NCBI RefSeq assembly: GCF_003149455.1
Contig: NZ_QFFK01000001.1
Span: 873,935 to 937,934, forward strand
Origin: Chitinophaga deserti
GTDB taxonomy: Bacteria > Bacteroidota > Bacteroidia > Chitinophagales > Chitinophagaceae
DNA: 64,000 nt
Direction: 5' to 3'
Shown here: positions 33,071-41,682 of the stretch, piece after piece
How the letters are laid out: every line of letters begins with the position of its first letter
Numbering within the stretch: the stretch's first letter is position 1
Made by a program: the position numbers and the translations under genes
The notes under the pieces: generated by a model
The model's input: only the letters and a program-made list of their open reading frames with translations
The model's database searches: none
Told to the model about the DNA's origin: nothing

Positions 33071-33239
33071 TTTTTATTACAACGAGCAGGGATATGTGGT
33101 ATTGACCGAAAAATTCCACCTGGAAAGGGGATTTTGCTGCGGAAACGGATGCCTGCATTGCCCGTTTAATTATGAAAAAGTCCCCGGAGAAAAAAGGAAG
33201 CTCCTCCTCGAAGCCCGCCGGCAGAAAGACGGAGCCTGA
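33042..33239 (+). CDS. DUF5522 small Cys-rich protein
   Basis: A 65-residue protein with the conserved core RGFCCGNGCLHCPFNY, four Cys spaced like a metal-binding knuckle, preceded by DFYYNEQGYVVLTEKFH. This is the DUF5522 family, widespread and often near trmB-type or other RNA genes; function unknown, probably zinc- or iron-sulfur-binding. Its start lies inside trmB (29-nt overlap) and its end inside the next gene (68-nt overlap), indicating translational coupling. Confidence 0.82.
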   Translation: MKKQLQEHIDFYYNEQGYVVLTEKFHLERGFCCGNGCLHCPFNYEKVPGEKRKLLLEARRQKDGA

Positions 33240-33585
33240 TTTTACCGACAAGGTTTTTGCCATCGCCCGCAAGATTCCAAGGGGGCGTGTTACCAGCTAT
33301 GGCGCTATTGCCGAGCGTGCGGGCATCCGCCTTACCGCCCGTATGGTGGGCTGGGCCATGCACCAGGCCGGGAAAGCTCACCCTCCCGTTCCCGCACACC
33401 GCGTTGTTAACTCCAAAGGCCTCCTGACCGGTAAAGATCACTTCGCCACCCCCACACTTATGCAGGAACTCCTCGAACAGGAAGGGGTCGAAATACGCAA
33501 TAATCAGGTCGTCGGCTTCGCGGATAAGTTCTGGAACCCGCCGTTGCCCAAAAAGAACACAGCGTTACCCAAAAAGATACGGTAG
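33172..33585 (+). CDS. Alkyltransferase-like protein (MGMT family, no active Cys)
   Basis: A 137-residue protein with the DNA-binding C-terminal domain of O6-alkylguanine-DNA alkyltransferases: IPRGRVTSYGAIAERAG, the Arg-finger region ARMVGWAMHQ, then PAHRVV at 74-79 where the methyl-accepting enzyme has PCHRV. The reactive Cys is Ala75, so it cannot transfer alkyl groups and should be an ATL, which binds O6-alkylguanine and hands the lesion to nucleotide-excision repair. The first 22 residues are Lys/Ser-rich and overlap the DUF5522 gene; a later start is possible. Confidence 0.88.
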   Translation: MKKSPEKKGSSSSKPAGRKTEPDFTDKVFAIARKIPRGRVTSYGAIAERAGIRLTARMVGWAMHQAGKAHPPVPAHRVVNSKGLLTGKDHFATPTLMQELLEQEGVEIRNNQVVGFADKFWNPPLPKKNTALPKKIR

Positions 33586-33603
33586 GTCCATCCCCTTTTT
33601 CGA

Positions 33604-33611
33604 TAACTTTA
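33604..33611 (+). promoter_or_regulatory. Promoter -7-like box before the IPExxxVDY gene
   Basis: TAACTTTA, one mismatch from TAnnTTTG, ends 4 nt before the ATG at 33616. Confidence 0.25.
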
Positions 33612-33615
33612 CCGC

Positions 33616-34059
33616 ATGTCTGTACTAAAGTTGAAGCTGGACCAGGACCAACTGGTGGAAGATTTTTTTGAAGACGCATGGCTGGCCGGGATTATTTCCC
33701 AGGCGAAAGACTACCAGCTTTGCTGGCAACTCAACAAACAGCTGGGTTTTGACTTCAGGGTAAATAACTCGCTGGAAATTAATCTTACCAAGCACCGCCG
33801 GGGTTTCTTTTTTACCGTATACGAACATCAGGAGCTCACCAAATCAGCCGCGCATTACTTCTATAATAACCATTGCAAGGCCGAATTCCTGCTCCCGGAA
33901 CTGAAGCATGTGGATTACCTCTGGCTTATCAAAGGCAATTATTACCAGGCTCCCGATGTGAAAGCCCTCGTTGAACAGTGCAGAAAGGCCGAATTAGTTC
34001 AAATGGCGTCGCTGCTGGACCTGCGGGATATCCGCAACCGCATTAATCTCATATTCTAA
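33616..34059 (+). CDS. IPExxxVDY family protein
   Basis: A 147-residue cytosolic protein of the family named for the IPExxxVDY motif, seen here as LPELKHVDYLWLIKGNY (residues 95-111). The family is restricted to Bacteroidota and has no assigned role. The N-terminal half is helical with conserved aromatic residues, and the C-terminus ends in a short helix with DLRDIRNRINLIF. It follows the ATL gene by 30 nt and precedes the pterin dehydratase by 45 nt. Confidence 0.85.
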   Translation: MSVLKLKLDQDQLVEDFFEDAWLAGIISQAKDYQLCWQLNKQLGFDFRVNNSLEINLTKHRRGFFFTVYEHQELTKSAAHYFYNNHCKAEFLLPELKHVDYLWLIKGNYYQAPDVKALVEQCRKAELVQMASLLDLRDIRNRINLIF

Positions 34060-34104
34060 CGTAGCCACCCACCCCTTAACCGTTCACCGCAAAAAATATC
34101 TGAT

Positions 34105-34344
34105 ATGTGGCAGGAAACAGAACGGCACCTTTACCGCGCCTTCACCTTCCAAAACTTCCGCGAAGCATTCGCCTTCATGACCAATGTGGCCCTCGCCGCG
34201 GAAAAAATGGACCATCATCCCACCTGGACCAACACCTGGAACAAGGTGGAGATCTGGCTGAGTACCCATAGCGCAGGTAACACCGTCACCGAAAAAGACC
34301 GTGCACTGGCTGGTATTATTGATAAAATCGTCCCAAATCCGTAA
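34105..34344 (+). CDS. phhB: 4a-hydroxytetrahydrobiopterin dehydratase
   Basis: PCD/DCoH-type enzyme that dehydrates 4a-hydroxytetrahydropterin to recycle the cofactor of aromatic amino-acid hydroxylases. The 79-residue protein keeps the active-site His pair His37-His38 and His55, with the same spacing as in the mammalian enzyme, and Asp65 in TEKDRALA. It lacks the N-terminal 20 residues of many bacterial forms, as is usual for this short type. No phenylalanine hydroxylase is in the window. The histidine-kinase gene begins 8 nt downstream. Confidence 0.92.
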   Translation: MWQETERHLYRAFTFQNFREAFAFMTNVALAAEKMDHHPTWTNTWNKVEIWLSTHSAGNTVTEKDRALAGIIDKIVPNP

Positions 34345-34352
34345 TCCGCAGA

Positions 34353-36419
34353 GTGAATCGCTTATCCCTGATATGCCTGTTGTTTTGTTCCGCCCTCCTC
34401 AGGATGGAACCCGTCAGCGCACAGGATACACTGTCGCTCAACCTGTCGCGCCCTGTAAATGGCATCGACATCCGGAGCTACTTCACCGTTTTTGCCGGAC
34501 AGGCTACGGTGAGCCAGGCGCCCGGACTGGCTTATCAGCAAGACACTTCCGTATTCCACCCCCGCAAAAAACTCCTTCACAATAAACACGACGCCTGGTT
34601 CCGCCTCACCCTCCATAACAGCGGGCCGGTAGACTCCCTCGTGTACCTCTTTACCGGCTGGCAGGAGCAACTATATTTTTACTCCTCCGGCGATAACGGG
34701 CAGCTCCGGCTGGAAGCTACCGCAGGCATGATGCTATATGTTCCCGACGCTGATCGCTGGGACAATTACGCCTTTCCCCTTAAAGTACCTGCCGGCCAGG
34801 CACGTACCTTTTACCTTCATCTCGTAAACCCTTACTACCGTGAAAACGAACTGATGCCCGTGTTGTACGACGCCATTCATTATGCACAGTTCCGCCACCG
34901 GGAAGCGAATGTTTATAAAGGAGAAGTGCTGCTGATCCAGATCGTTATCGGCATGCTGATCGTATTGCTCAGCATTACCGTCATTAATTATGTGCAGCTG
35001 CCCGATAAGCCCAGCATGTATTTCGCAGCTTACCTCCTCGGGCTAATCTTATTTTTCTGCCTCAGGCTGGAAACAAAGCCTTACCAGCTGTCGTTTTTCC
35101 ACGCTACGCCACTGTTGAAATATTTCTGGGATGTACCTGCACTGATCGGGTGTTTCTACCTAATGGCTATGCTTTTCGGGAATGCGTTCCTGAACCTCCG
35201 GGAGCGGTACCCGCTGATGGAACGGTATTACTTTTACAGTAACATCTTCTATGCGGCATGTATCGTGGCCTGCTGGGTATTTATGGCCATGGGCGATTTC
35301 ACGATACCGGGAGAGATATTCACCTGGGCCACCTTTCTTTCTCTGATACCATTCGGAATATCATTCATAGCCCTCGGGCGGCGGATGCGCCACCACCCAC
35401 TGATACGCTTTTTCCTTTTCGGCTCTCTCAGTTTATACCTGCTGGCCATCTGGTCATTTTTCCGGAATACGGAACCCGTGCCCTTTACGCCGCTGCCGGA
35501 GATGATTACGCCTTACGGCCTGCTGGTTCTGGGCGTGCTGCTGCAGTCACTCTTTTACGCTGCCGGTCTCAGCTACCGTAACAAGCTCGTACACCAGGAA
35601 AAAACAAGAACGCAGGAGCTGCTTATCAAACAACTGAATAAAAATAAGGAACTGCAGCATAAGCTGAACGAGCAGCTGGAAGAACTCGTACGCGAACAAA
35701 CCACGGAAATCGTGCGGAAGAAGACCGAGCTGGAAGAGCAAAGGAAGCTGCAGATGGAAGCGGAATACAGTAAGAAGTTCGCGGAAATAGAGCTGAAAGC
35801 CATCCGTGCACAGATCAACCCGCATTTTATATTCAACTGCCTCAACTCCATTCAGCTTTTTGTGATGCAGCGGGATTACGAACATGCACAGAAATACCTG
35901 TCCGATTTCTCGTACCTGATCCGTAAAACGCTGGACTTCTCACGCCGCAATTTTATTTCCCTGGCCGACGAAATAACTTATTTAAATACTTATCTTGGTC
36001 TGGAGAAGATGCGGTTTGAACAAAAGATGAGTTTCGAGATTCTGACGGACCCATCCATAAATACGGCCGAGCTGGAAGTGCCTGCGATGTTACTGCAGCC
36101 GTATGTGGAAAATGCCGTTAAGCATGGCATGAACAACGAAGAGCACACTACAGGACTATTGACCATCCGCTTTAATATGCTCGCCCACGATATGCTCGAA
36201 TGCATTGTGGAAGATAATGGCATCGGCATAGCACGATCCCGCGAGTTGCGGACCCTCCCGGGCCACCACCAGTCATCGGGCATGGAAATTAGCTCCAACA
36301 GGGCAGAGCTGCTGAACAAAATGTACAATACCGGCATCCAGATTGAAATCATAGACAAATCTACCCGCGAGACACAGGAAAGCGGCACCCTTGTGCGTGT
36401 GCTGATCCCCCAACTGTAG
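34353..36419 (+). CDS. LytS/YehU-type sensor histidine kinase, 7TMR-DISM
   Basis: A 688-residue membrane sensor. A signal peptide (to about VSAQ, residue 23) leads to a periplasmic 7TMR-DISMED2-like beta domain (about 30-170), then seven helices (about 185-400), a charged coiled coil (about 405-475), a His_kinase domain with His491 in QINPHFIFNCLNSIQLF, and an HATPase domain (N box VENAVKHGM, G box VEDNGIGI). The start is GTG at 34353, needed to keep the signal peptide; the next Met would remove most of it. It precedes a LytTR response regulator by 21 nt, its cognate partner. Ligand unknown; DISM domains often sense carbohydrates or membrane state. Confidence 0.93.
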   Translation: MNRLSLICLLFCSALLRMEPVSAQDTLSLNLSRPVNGIDIRSYFTVFAGQATVSQAPGLAYQQDTSVFHPRKKLLHNKHDAWFRLTLHNSGPVDSLVYLFTGWQEQLYFYSSGDNGQLRLEATAGMMLYVPDADRWDNYAFPLKVPAGQARTFYLHLVNPYYRENELMPVLYDAIHYAQFRHREANVYKGEVLLIQIVIGMLIVLLSITVINYVQLPDKPSMYFAAYLLGLILFFCLRLETKPYQLSFFHATPLLKYFWDVPALIGCFYLMAMLFGNAFLNLRERYPLMERYYFYSNIFYAACIVACWVFMAMGDFTIPGEIFTWATFLSLIPFGISFIALGRRMRHHPLIRFFLFGSLSLYLLAIWSFFRNTEPVPFTPLPEMITPYGLLVLGVLLQSLFYAAGLSYRNKLVHQEKTRTQELLIKQLNKNKELQHKLNEQLEELVREQTTEIVRKKTELEEQRKLQMEAEYSKKFAEIELKAIRAQINPHFIFNCLNSIQLFVMQRDYEHAQKYLSDFSYLIRKTLDFSRRNFISLADEITYLNTYLGLEKMRFEQKMSFEILTDPSINTAELEVPAMLLQPYVENAVKHGMNNEEHTTGLLTIRFNMLAHDMLECIVEDNGIGIARSRELRTLPGHHQSSGMEISSNRAELLNKMYNTGIQIEIIDKSTRETQESGTLVRVLIPQL

Positions 36420-36440
36420 CCGGGAACAAATTGGGAAACC

Positions 36441-37193
36441 ATGATCCGTGCAGTAATTATTGACGATGAGCGGAACAGCAGGGATATAATCGCCCTTATG
36501 TTACAGCGTTATTGCCCCGACATTGAAGCCGTGGCACAGGCCGCCAATTGCCGTGAAGGCATCGCCCAAATCAGGGAACACCGCCCGCAATTAGTATTTC
36601 TTGATCTTGAAATGCCCGACGGCACAGGGTTCGACGTACTGACAGGTGCTTACGACGCCACTTTCGAAACTGTATTCGTAACCGCTTTCGAAAAGCGGTA
36701 CCTCCATACCATCCGCCTCAGTGAGGTAGAGCTGATCCTTAAACCCATTGACCGCGAAAGCCTGCAGACGGCGGTACAAACCGTACGCCAGCGCCTTTCC
36801 ATCCCCGGCAAGCAGGAACGTTACGAGGTACTGCTGCATAACTTCAGCAAAGCGGCCCGTGAAATGCGCCAGATCGTTATCCCCCTTTCCGAAGGCGGGG
36901 AACACATCGTATCCATCGAAAAAATCGCTTTTGTGGAAGGTGCAGGCGATAAAACATTGTTCAGTCTGGCAGACGGCGACCTTTTACAATCCCGCCGCCC
37001 GTTCCGTTATTACACCGAGCTGTTTGCAGGTATGCGTTTTTACCAGGTGAACAATCACCAGATGGTACATCTGCCGCAGATCCGCAAGGTTGATCATGAG
37101 CAGCTGCAATTACATCTGCAGAATCAGGCAGTGCTGGATATTACGGACAGAAGGAAAAAGGAACTGATGGCGATCTGGAAGCCGCAGGCTTAG
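36441..37193 (+). CDS. LytTR-type response regulator
   Basis: A 250-residue two-component regulator. The receiver domain (1-115) has the acidic pair Asp8/Asp9, phospho-acceptor Asp55 in LVFLDLEMPDGTGF, Thr in FVTAFEK and Lys in LILKPID. A LytTR DNA-binding domain follows (about 145-245). It is co-transcribed with the 7TMR-DISM kinase 21 nt upstream. Its targets are not visible; LytTR regulators bind short direct repeats upstream of their genes. It converges on chrA with only 3 nt between stops. Confidence 0.94.
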   Translation: MIRAVIIDDERNSRDIIALMLQRYCPDIEAVAQAANCREGIAQIREHRPQLVFLDLEMPDGTGFDVLTGAYDATFETVFVTAFEKRYLHTIRLSEVELILKPIDRESLQTAVQTVRQRLSIPGKQERYEVLLHNFSKAAREMRQIVIPLSEGGEHIVSIEKIAFVEGAGDKTLFSLADGDLLQSRRPFRYYTELFAGMRFYQVNNHQMVHLPQIRKVDHEQLQLHLQNQAVLDITDRRKKELMAIWKPQA

Positions 37194-37196
37194 CCG

Positions 37197-38390
37197 CTAC
37201 ATCAATGCGCCCGCTGCAATGCAGGCGATTACAATTATTGGGGAAGGCAGCCGCGTGAAGGTCAGCAGGCTGAGCGTAGCGATCATTATAAGCACGTTGT
37301 ACCAGTTAACCGGAATGGAGATGAAGAGGAAGATGGTAGCCGCCCACATGACACCCACCACTACCGCATTGATGCCCTCTAAAGCGCGGTAAATCACCAC
37401 ATGTTTTTTCAGGTTGTTCCAGATGGGGAAGAAGAAAAGTACCAGCAGCATGCTTGGCAGGAATATGGCCACCGGCGCCAGTATGCATCCCAGGAACTGG
37501 TAGCCCGGCCCCAGGTTGCGCATGATCATCCCCCCTACATATGCAGATACCGAGAAGGTGGGCCCCGGCATGGCCCGCATGATACCCGCACCCGTCAGCA
37601 GCTCCTCTGCCGACATAAACTGGCTTTTGGAACGGAACACATACTGTTCCAGCATCATGGCTATAAGGATATCGCCCCCGCCAAATACGAGGCTCCCGAA
37701 ACGGTAAAAGTTCTCGAACAGGTTAAAAGGGCGCCGCGTGATCCAGTTATTGGTACGCGCCAGCTCCGACATAACACCCGCCAGTACGAAGATGAGGGCA
37801 AAAAGCCAGAGGTTGCCCCATTGTATCTTTTTCCTTGGCTCATTGATATCGGGGATGCGCTTGTCGCTGAAGTTGGAAATGGTACCGCCAAGGATGATAA
37901 GGGCAGGGAAGGTCCAGGGCGATTTAAAGAAGAAAGCTGCCCCCATGGCCACAATCATGATGATGAAGGTGGCGGTATTGCGGATGGATATCTGGTAGGC
38001 GCGCATGCCGCCGTAGGCGAGAAATCCAACCGCCATAGGCTGTACGTATTTAAAGATATCGACACTGAGCGCCCGCTTGTCCATGAACTGCAACAGGAAG
38101 CTGAGGGAGCCCATCAGGAGGCAGGCGGGGGTGATCCAGATGGCCAGGGTAGCTACCGCCAGGGGGGCGCCACCCCGCTTATATCCGATAAGGGTCAGTG
38201 TCTGGGAGGAAGAGGCGCCGGGTAATAACTGGCAGAACGCATTGTATTCCATCAGTTCCTTTTCCGTCACATCCCGGCGTTGTTGCACAAAGGTCTTCAT
38301 CATCATAGCCAGGTGACCCTGAGGGCCACCAAATGCCGTGAAGCTGTGCAATAAGACTGCTTTTAAAAATGAGATGTGACGTAAAAACAC
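37197..38390 (-). CDS. chrA: Chromate transporter ChrA (long, two-domain)
   Basis: A 397-residue CHR-superfamily protein with two homologous halves, each beginning with the GGP/GGGD signature: [15 protein letters not shown] near residue 17 and [16 protein letters not shown] in the second half, followed by [14 protein letters not shown]. About ten to twelve helices. Long-chain CHR proteins pump chromate (and sulfate-like oxyanions) out using the proton gradient, giving chromate resistance; in soil bacteria without chromate exposure the natural substrate is uncertain. Single gene, minus strand. Confidence 0.92.
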   Translation of the reverse strand: MFLRHISFLKAVLLHSFTAFGGPQGHLAMMMKTFVQQRRDVTEKELMEYNAFCQLLPGASSSQTLTLIGYKRGGAPLAVATLAIWITPACLLMGSLSFLLQFMDKRALSVDIFKYVQPMAVGFLAYGGMRAYQISIRNTATFIIMIVAMGAAFFFKSPWTFPALIILGGTISNFSDKRIPDINEPRKKIQWGNLWLFALIFVLAGVMSELARTNNWITRRPFNLFENFYRFGSLVFGGGDILIAMMLEQYVFRSKSQFMSAEELLTGAGIMRAMPGPTFSVSAYVGGMIMRNLGPGYQFLGCILAPVAIFLPSMLLVLFFFPIWNNLKKHVVIYRALEGINAVVVGVMWAATIFLFISIPVNWYNVLIMIATLSLLTFTRLPSPIIVIACIAAGALM

Positions 38391-38558
38391 GTTCGGATAT
38401 CAGTTCGTCCCTCAATTTCCAGTAAAATAATGAGATATTCAAATACTGTGTGCAAATGTGCCTGATAATCCGGTGGTTAGCAAGGCATAATACTTGTATT
38501 ATTCATTTTACGAAAACATTTGCTTTCGTTTAGGCGTTAAAGAAATAACAGCAGTACC

Positions 38559-39605
38559 ATGAAACGTCTTCTGACCGGCATTCTCCTCGCGCTGGCATGC
38601 TCCGCCCAGGCACAACTGTCTAACTACAACAGCCATGCATACTGGTCCAGGTTTAACCTGCAGACCGCCCACCAGCACCCTGCCGGAAGCGATACCTCCC
38701 TTGTATTCGTATCCAACCGGTTCATCCACCCCGACAGTCTCCGTTTCGTCGATGAATTCATCGATACCTCGGCCCTGAAATACTTCTTCCTCGAAAAGCA
38801 GAACGGTATCTGGAAGGTATACCAGGAACCTTCGCTGGATCAGGCAATGGAGCATTTACCCCTCCGCCGCAATATTGTGGTGTATGCGGAGGGCATGGGG
38901 AAGATATTTACCTCCAACGTGGAAAGGGCTCAGCTCATGAGCGGGCAGTATGGGGTAAACGTAGTGATGTTCGATTACGCCAGTATCAATACAACCTTTA
39001 AGCCTTCGCAGAATTTCAGGTTTGCCCGTCAGAATGCGCGGTTATCGGCCAGGCAGTACGCTGCTTTGCTGCAGATGATCAAAACCGCCCGGGAGAAAGG
39101 CGCCCCATGGATTGAAGGCGTATCAGTTTCTACGTTTTACCACAGTATGGGCAATATCATACTCGAACAGATGATGCGGGAGGGCGACCTGGGAACGCTG
39201 GAGAACGAGGCGGTACCCTTTGTTGACAATCTCATTATCAATGCGGCCTGTGTACCTATGAAGCGGCATGCCCGATGGGTGGAAAAGATCCGCTTTGCCA
39301 AAAACATTTACATTCATTACAATCGCCGCGATTTACAGCTGAAAGGTGCGCACCTGCTCACTTTAAAGCGCCAGCTGGGAGAAAAGGTGACCCGCAGGCA
39401 AAAGGCATCCAATGCACAATATGTTAACTTCCTCGAAGTGGCGCGCTGGCAGCATAGTTACTTTATGAATTTCCCCTATAATGAATACCGTCTGAATACG
39501 GCGATGGTCACTTACTTCGACCGGTTATTTACCGGGAGAGGGGTAACCGCAGGGGAGCTGACGGCCCTTAAGGCAAGCGCCCCCGCGGAAACAGGATCCA
39601 ATTAA
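38559..39605 (+). CDS. Secreted alpha/beta-hydrolase-like protein
   Basis: A 348-residue exported protein (signal peptide ending at AQAQ, residue 19). A core with NIVVYAEGMGK, VNVVMFDYAS and the nucleophile elbow FYHSMGN resembles the DUF900/alpha-beta hydrolase group (AHSMGN in better-known members); a later IHYNRRDLQLKGAH and WQHSYF may supply the acid and His. Lipase or esterase activity in the periplasm is a reasonable inference but the substrate is unknown. It converges on the small GG-motif gene, with stops touching. Confidence 0.72.
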   Translation: MKRLLTGILLALACSAQAQLSNYNSHAYWSRFNLQTAHQHPAGSDTSLVFVSNRFIHPDSLRFVDEFIDTSALKYFFLEKQNGIWKVYQEPSLDQAMEHLPLRRNIVVYAEGMGKIFTSNVERAQLMSGQYGVNVVMFDYASINTTFKPSQNFRFARQNARLSARQYAALLQMIKTAREKGAPWIEGVSVSTFYHSMGNIILEQMMREGDLGTLENEAVPFVDNLIINAACVPMKRHARWVEKIRFAKNIYIHYNRRDLQLKGAHLLTLKRQLGEKVTRRQKASNAQYVNFLEVARWQHSYFMNFPYNEYRLNTAMVTYFDRLFTGRGVTAGELTALKASAPAETGSN

Positions 39606-39872
39606 TCAGGCGGTTTTCCCCATCATCCTGGCGATGTTAAGGCCGGGAGGCTCTACCTGAGGTACCGTCTCCTGTTCAGTAGTCTTTTCACCAGTTGTTC
39701 CTGCAGATTCATTGTTTCTCACAGGAGGGAGAGTGGGCAGTTCGCCCGAGCTGTCGGAAATACCGCCGGCAATAAGCCTCATGTCTTCCGTGCTCAGCGT
39801 GAGGAAATTGTTAGTATGCATGCTGCTAATTACGGGCTTCCCTGCTATCCGGATGTTGTTCATTTTGTTCAT
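39606..39872 (-). CDS. Small protein with GG-leader-like motif
   Basis: An 88-residue protein from the ATG at 39872 (MNKMNNIRIA); the frame is open further up but that region is the terminator of the neighbouring gene. Residues 23-37 read FLTLSTEDMRLIAGG, close to the double-glycine leader pattern (L-S-x-E-x-L/M-x-x-I-x-GG) of bacteriocin/RiPP precursors in Bacteroidota. Cleavage after GG would leave a 51-residue core, ISDSSGELPTLPP onward, rich in Pro, Glu, Thr and Gly and free of Cys. No C39 peptidase transporter or modification enzyme lies near. It may instead be an ordinary disordered protein; I do not recognise a family. Confidence 0.5.
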   Translation of the reverse strand: MNKMNNIRIAGKPVISSMHTNNFLTLSTEDMRLIAGGISDSSGELPTLPPVRNNESAGTTGEKTTEQETVPQVEPPGLNIARMMGKTA

Positions 39873-39911
39873 TCTCAGTTTTCCGGTACATCCCTGTTCA
39901 GCACAAGGCAC

Positions 39912-39940
39912 AAAAAGGCCCGGTGCTAGAGCGCCGGGCC
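39912..39940 (-). terminator. Terminator of the IPNS-type dioxygenase gene
   Basis: GGCCCGGTGC and GCGCCGGGCC form a 10-bp stem (one wobble) with a 4-nt loop and five T on the minus strand. Confidence 0.85.
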
Positions 39941-39952
39941 AGTCAAACTTGT

Positions 39953-40909
39953 TTATTTCTTGAGGCCTATTTCCCGTAAACGCTCGTCGAGATACTCGCC
40001 GGCAGTAATAGGAGGATAAACAACCGGATGCTGTTCATCCACGCATTGGGGCAAACATGTAAGATCCATGTCTGACTTGGGATGCAGGAAAAACGGGATG
40101 GAGAAACGGGAAGTATTCCATAGTTCCCGCGGTGGATTAACCACGCGGTGGGTGGTAGATTTCAAACGATTGTTAGTGAGGCGCTGGAGCATATCGCCCA
40201 CGTTCACCACAATCTGATCGGGCAGTGAGGTTACCGGCACCCAATCCCCCTGTTTATCCAGAATTTGCAATCCGTCTGCAGAAGCGCCTACCAGCAGGGT
40301 TATGAGGTTAATATCCTCGTGTTGCTCTGCACGGATGGCCGAAGAGGGCTCCTGGGTGATGGGGGGATAATGGATAGCCCGCAGGATGGAATTGCCATTG
40401 TGTACTTTATCGTCGAAGAAATGCTCGTCTAACCCGAGGTATAATGCAATTGCCTGAAGGAGCGCAGTACCTGAAGCTTCAAACCCGCGGTAGGCTTTGA
40501 AAAGAGTAGGCGTAAACTCCGGCACTTCCTTTACGGTAACATTATTGGGATAGGTTTCTTTCACGGGATCATTATCTTCCACCGACTGCCCGAACTGGAA
40601 AAACTCTTTCAGATCTGGTGCGTCATATCCCTTTGCATGCTCTTTCCCGAAAGATGTATACCCCCGCTGGCCGGCCAGTTCAGGTAATTCATACTTGCTT
40701 TTAGTACTTGAGGGTTGCTGAAAAAACGTTTTGACATTATCGTACAACTGCGCGATCAGCTCATCGGATATACCGTGGTTTTTTACTGCCACGAAACCGA
40801 CTTCTTCATACGCCTTACCCAGCGCTTTCACGAATGTTGCTTTTTTGACCGGATCGCCGGAACGGAAATCCGCAAGGTCAACGGAGGGGATGGAATGAAC
40901 GGTTGCCAT
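39953..40909 (-). CDS. Isopenicillin-N-synthase-type Fe(II)/2OG dioxygenase
   Basis: A 318-residue member of the IPNS/2-oxoglutarate dioxygenase family. The DIOX_N domain (1-115) is followed by the double-stranded beta-helix core with the iron triad His197-x-Asp199 and His254 (STTHRV) and the 2-oxoglutarate-binding RxS, Arg268-x-Ser270. A complete RxS motif favours a 2OG-dependent hydroxylase or desaturase over a true isopenicillin N synthase. No non-ribosomal peptide synthetase or other biosynthetic gene is near, so the substrate is unknown. Single gene with its own terminator. Confidence 0.9.
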   Translation of the reverse strand: MATVHSIPSVDLADFRSGDPVKKATFVKALGKAYEEVGFVAVKNHGISDELIAQLYDNVKTFFQQPSSTKSKYELPELAGQRGYTSFGKEHAKGYDAPDLKEFFQFGQSVEDNDPVKETYPNNVTVKEVPEFTPTLFKAYRGFEASGTALLQAIALYLGLDEHFFDDKVHNGNSILRAIHYPPITQEPSSAIRAEQHEDINLITLLVGASADGLQILDKQGDWVPVTSLPDQIVVNVGDMLQRLTNNRLKSTTHRVVNPPRELWNTSRFSIPFFLHPKSDMDLTCLPQCVDEQHPVVYPPITAGEYLDERLREIGLKK

Positions 40910-40965
40910 ATCTGTAGTGTTTTTGGAGCACTAAAGGTAAGGGAAAAACCCCTCCGCCGAACGGC

Positions 40966-41496
40966 TTATGGCTGCAACAATTTCTCCTCCTGCGGTGTTA
41001 TGTCGGCCAGCGAATAACGGGCTACCCGGTTAATTTTCATTTCATCCAGTGCATCAACCACATTGCCATAGCTGGCCCCTTTTTCCGCTTTAATCAATAC
41101 GATCAGCTCTTCCGGATCGCCATACTTTGCTGCTACCGCACGCTGGCGTGCACGGATTACATTTCCTATACCGTCGGAAGCCGAGAAGGTGCTGTGGCGG
41201 ATATCTGGCGGAGCAGCGGGATCGTCGCCCAGTCCTTCGTACCAGGATACCGTACGGTTACACCGCACCAGCAAAGTCATGGATTTACTGACGGCTACTG
41301 CCACAGGCTCACCATCGGCCGGCATAATGAGCGGAAGGGCTTTAGGCTCCGTGAGCGTGGTGGTAAGCATGAAGAACGTAATAAGCAGGAAGCCAAGATC
41401 CACCATGGGCGTCATATCTACACGGGTGGAATGCTTAGCGCCGTGGCGGCGGCCTTTGCGGATGCCAGACTGTTGGGAGGAAATCATTTCTGCCAT
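40966..41496 (-). CDS. ExbD/TolR family biopolymer transport protein
   Basis: A 176-residue inner-membrane protein with one N-terminal helix; the family core TRVDMTPMVDLGFLLITFF contains the proton-path Asp (in MVDLGF). ExbD works with ExbB (motor) and TonB to energise outer-membrane transporters. In Bacteroidota the usual order is exbB-exbD-exbD-tonB; here ExbD is alone, with no partner in the window, so it must pair with subunits encoded elsewhere. The periplasmic part is larger than in typical ExbD and contains an extra Pro/Asp-rich loop. Confidence 0.88.
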   Translation of the reverse strand: MAEMISSQQSGIRKGRRHGAKHSTRVDMTPMVDLGFLLITFFMLTTTLTEPKALPLIMPADGEPVAVAVSKSMTLLVRCNRTVSWYEGLGDDPAAPPDIRHSTFSASDGIGNVIRARQRAVAAKYGDPEELIVLIKAEKGASYGNVVDALDEMKINRVARYSLADITPQEEKLLQP

Positions 41497-41631
41497 AGGT
41501 AATGTTTGTACGGGTGAAGAAAATTCCGGCGGCGGGAGCGATACCCGCCACCGTGATTACACACACTGTATTGTTTTGCTCAATTGCCTGTATGATGCAG
41601 CAGGCAGGTGTTTCCATAAGTTACAGGCATA

Positions 41632-41657
41632 AAAAAAAGCAGGCGCGGTGCGCCTGC
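41632..41657 (-). terminator. Terminator of asnS
   Basis: GCAGGCGC and GCGCCTGC pair around GGT and are followed by eight T on the minus strand. Confidence 0.9.
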
Positions 41658-41682
41658 TTTCGTATGTACGTAGTTAAAATGT

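Noticed and set aside
39953..40909. True isopenicillin N synthase and a beta-lactam cluster
   Set aside because: The RxS motif and absence of any peptide-synthetase or acyltransferase gene favour a generic 2OG dioxygenase.
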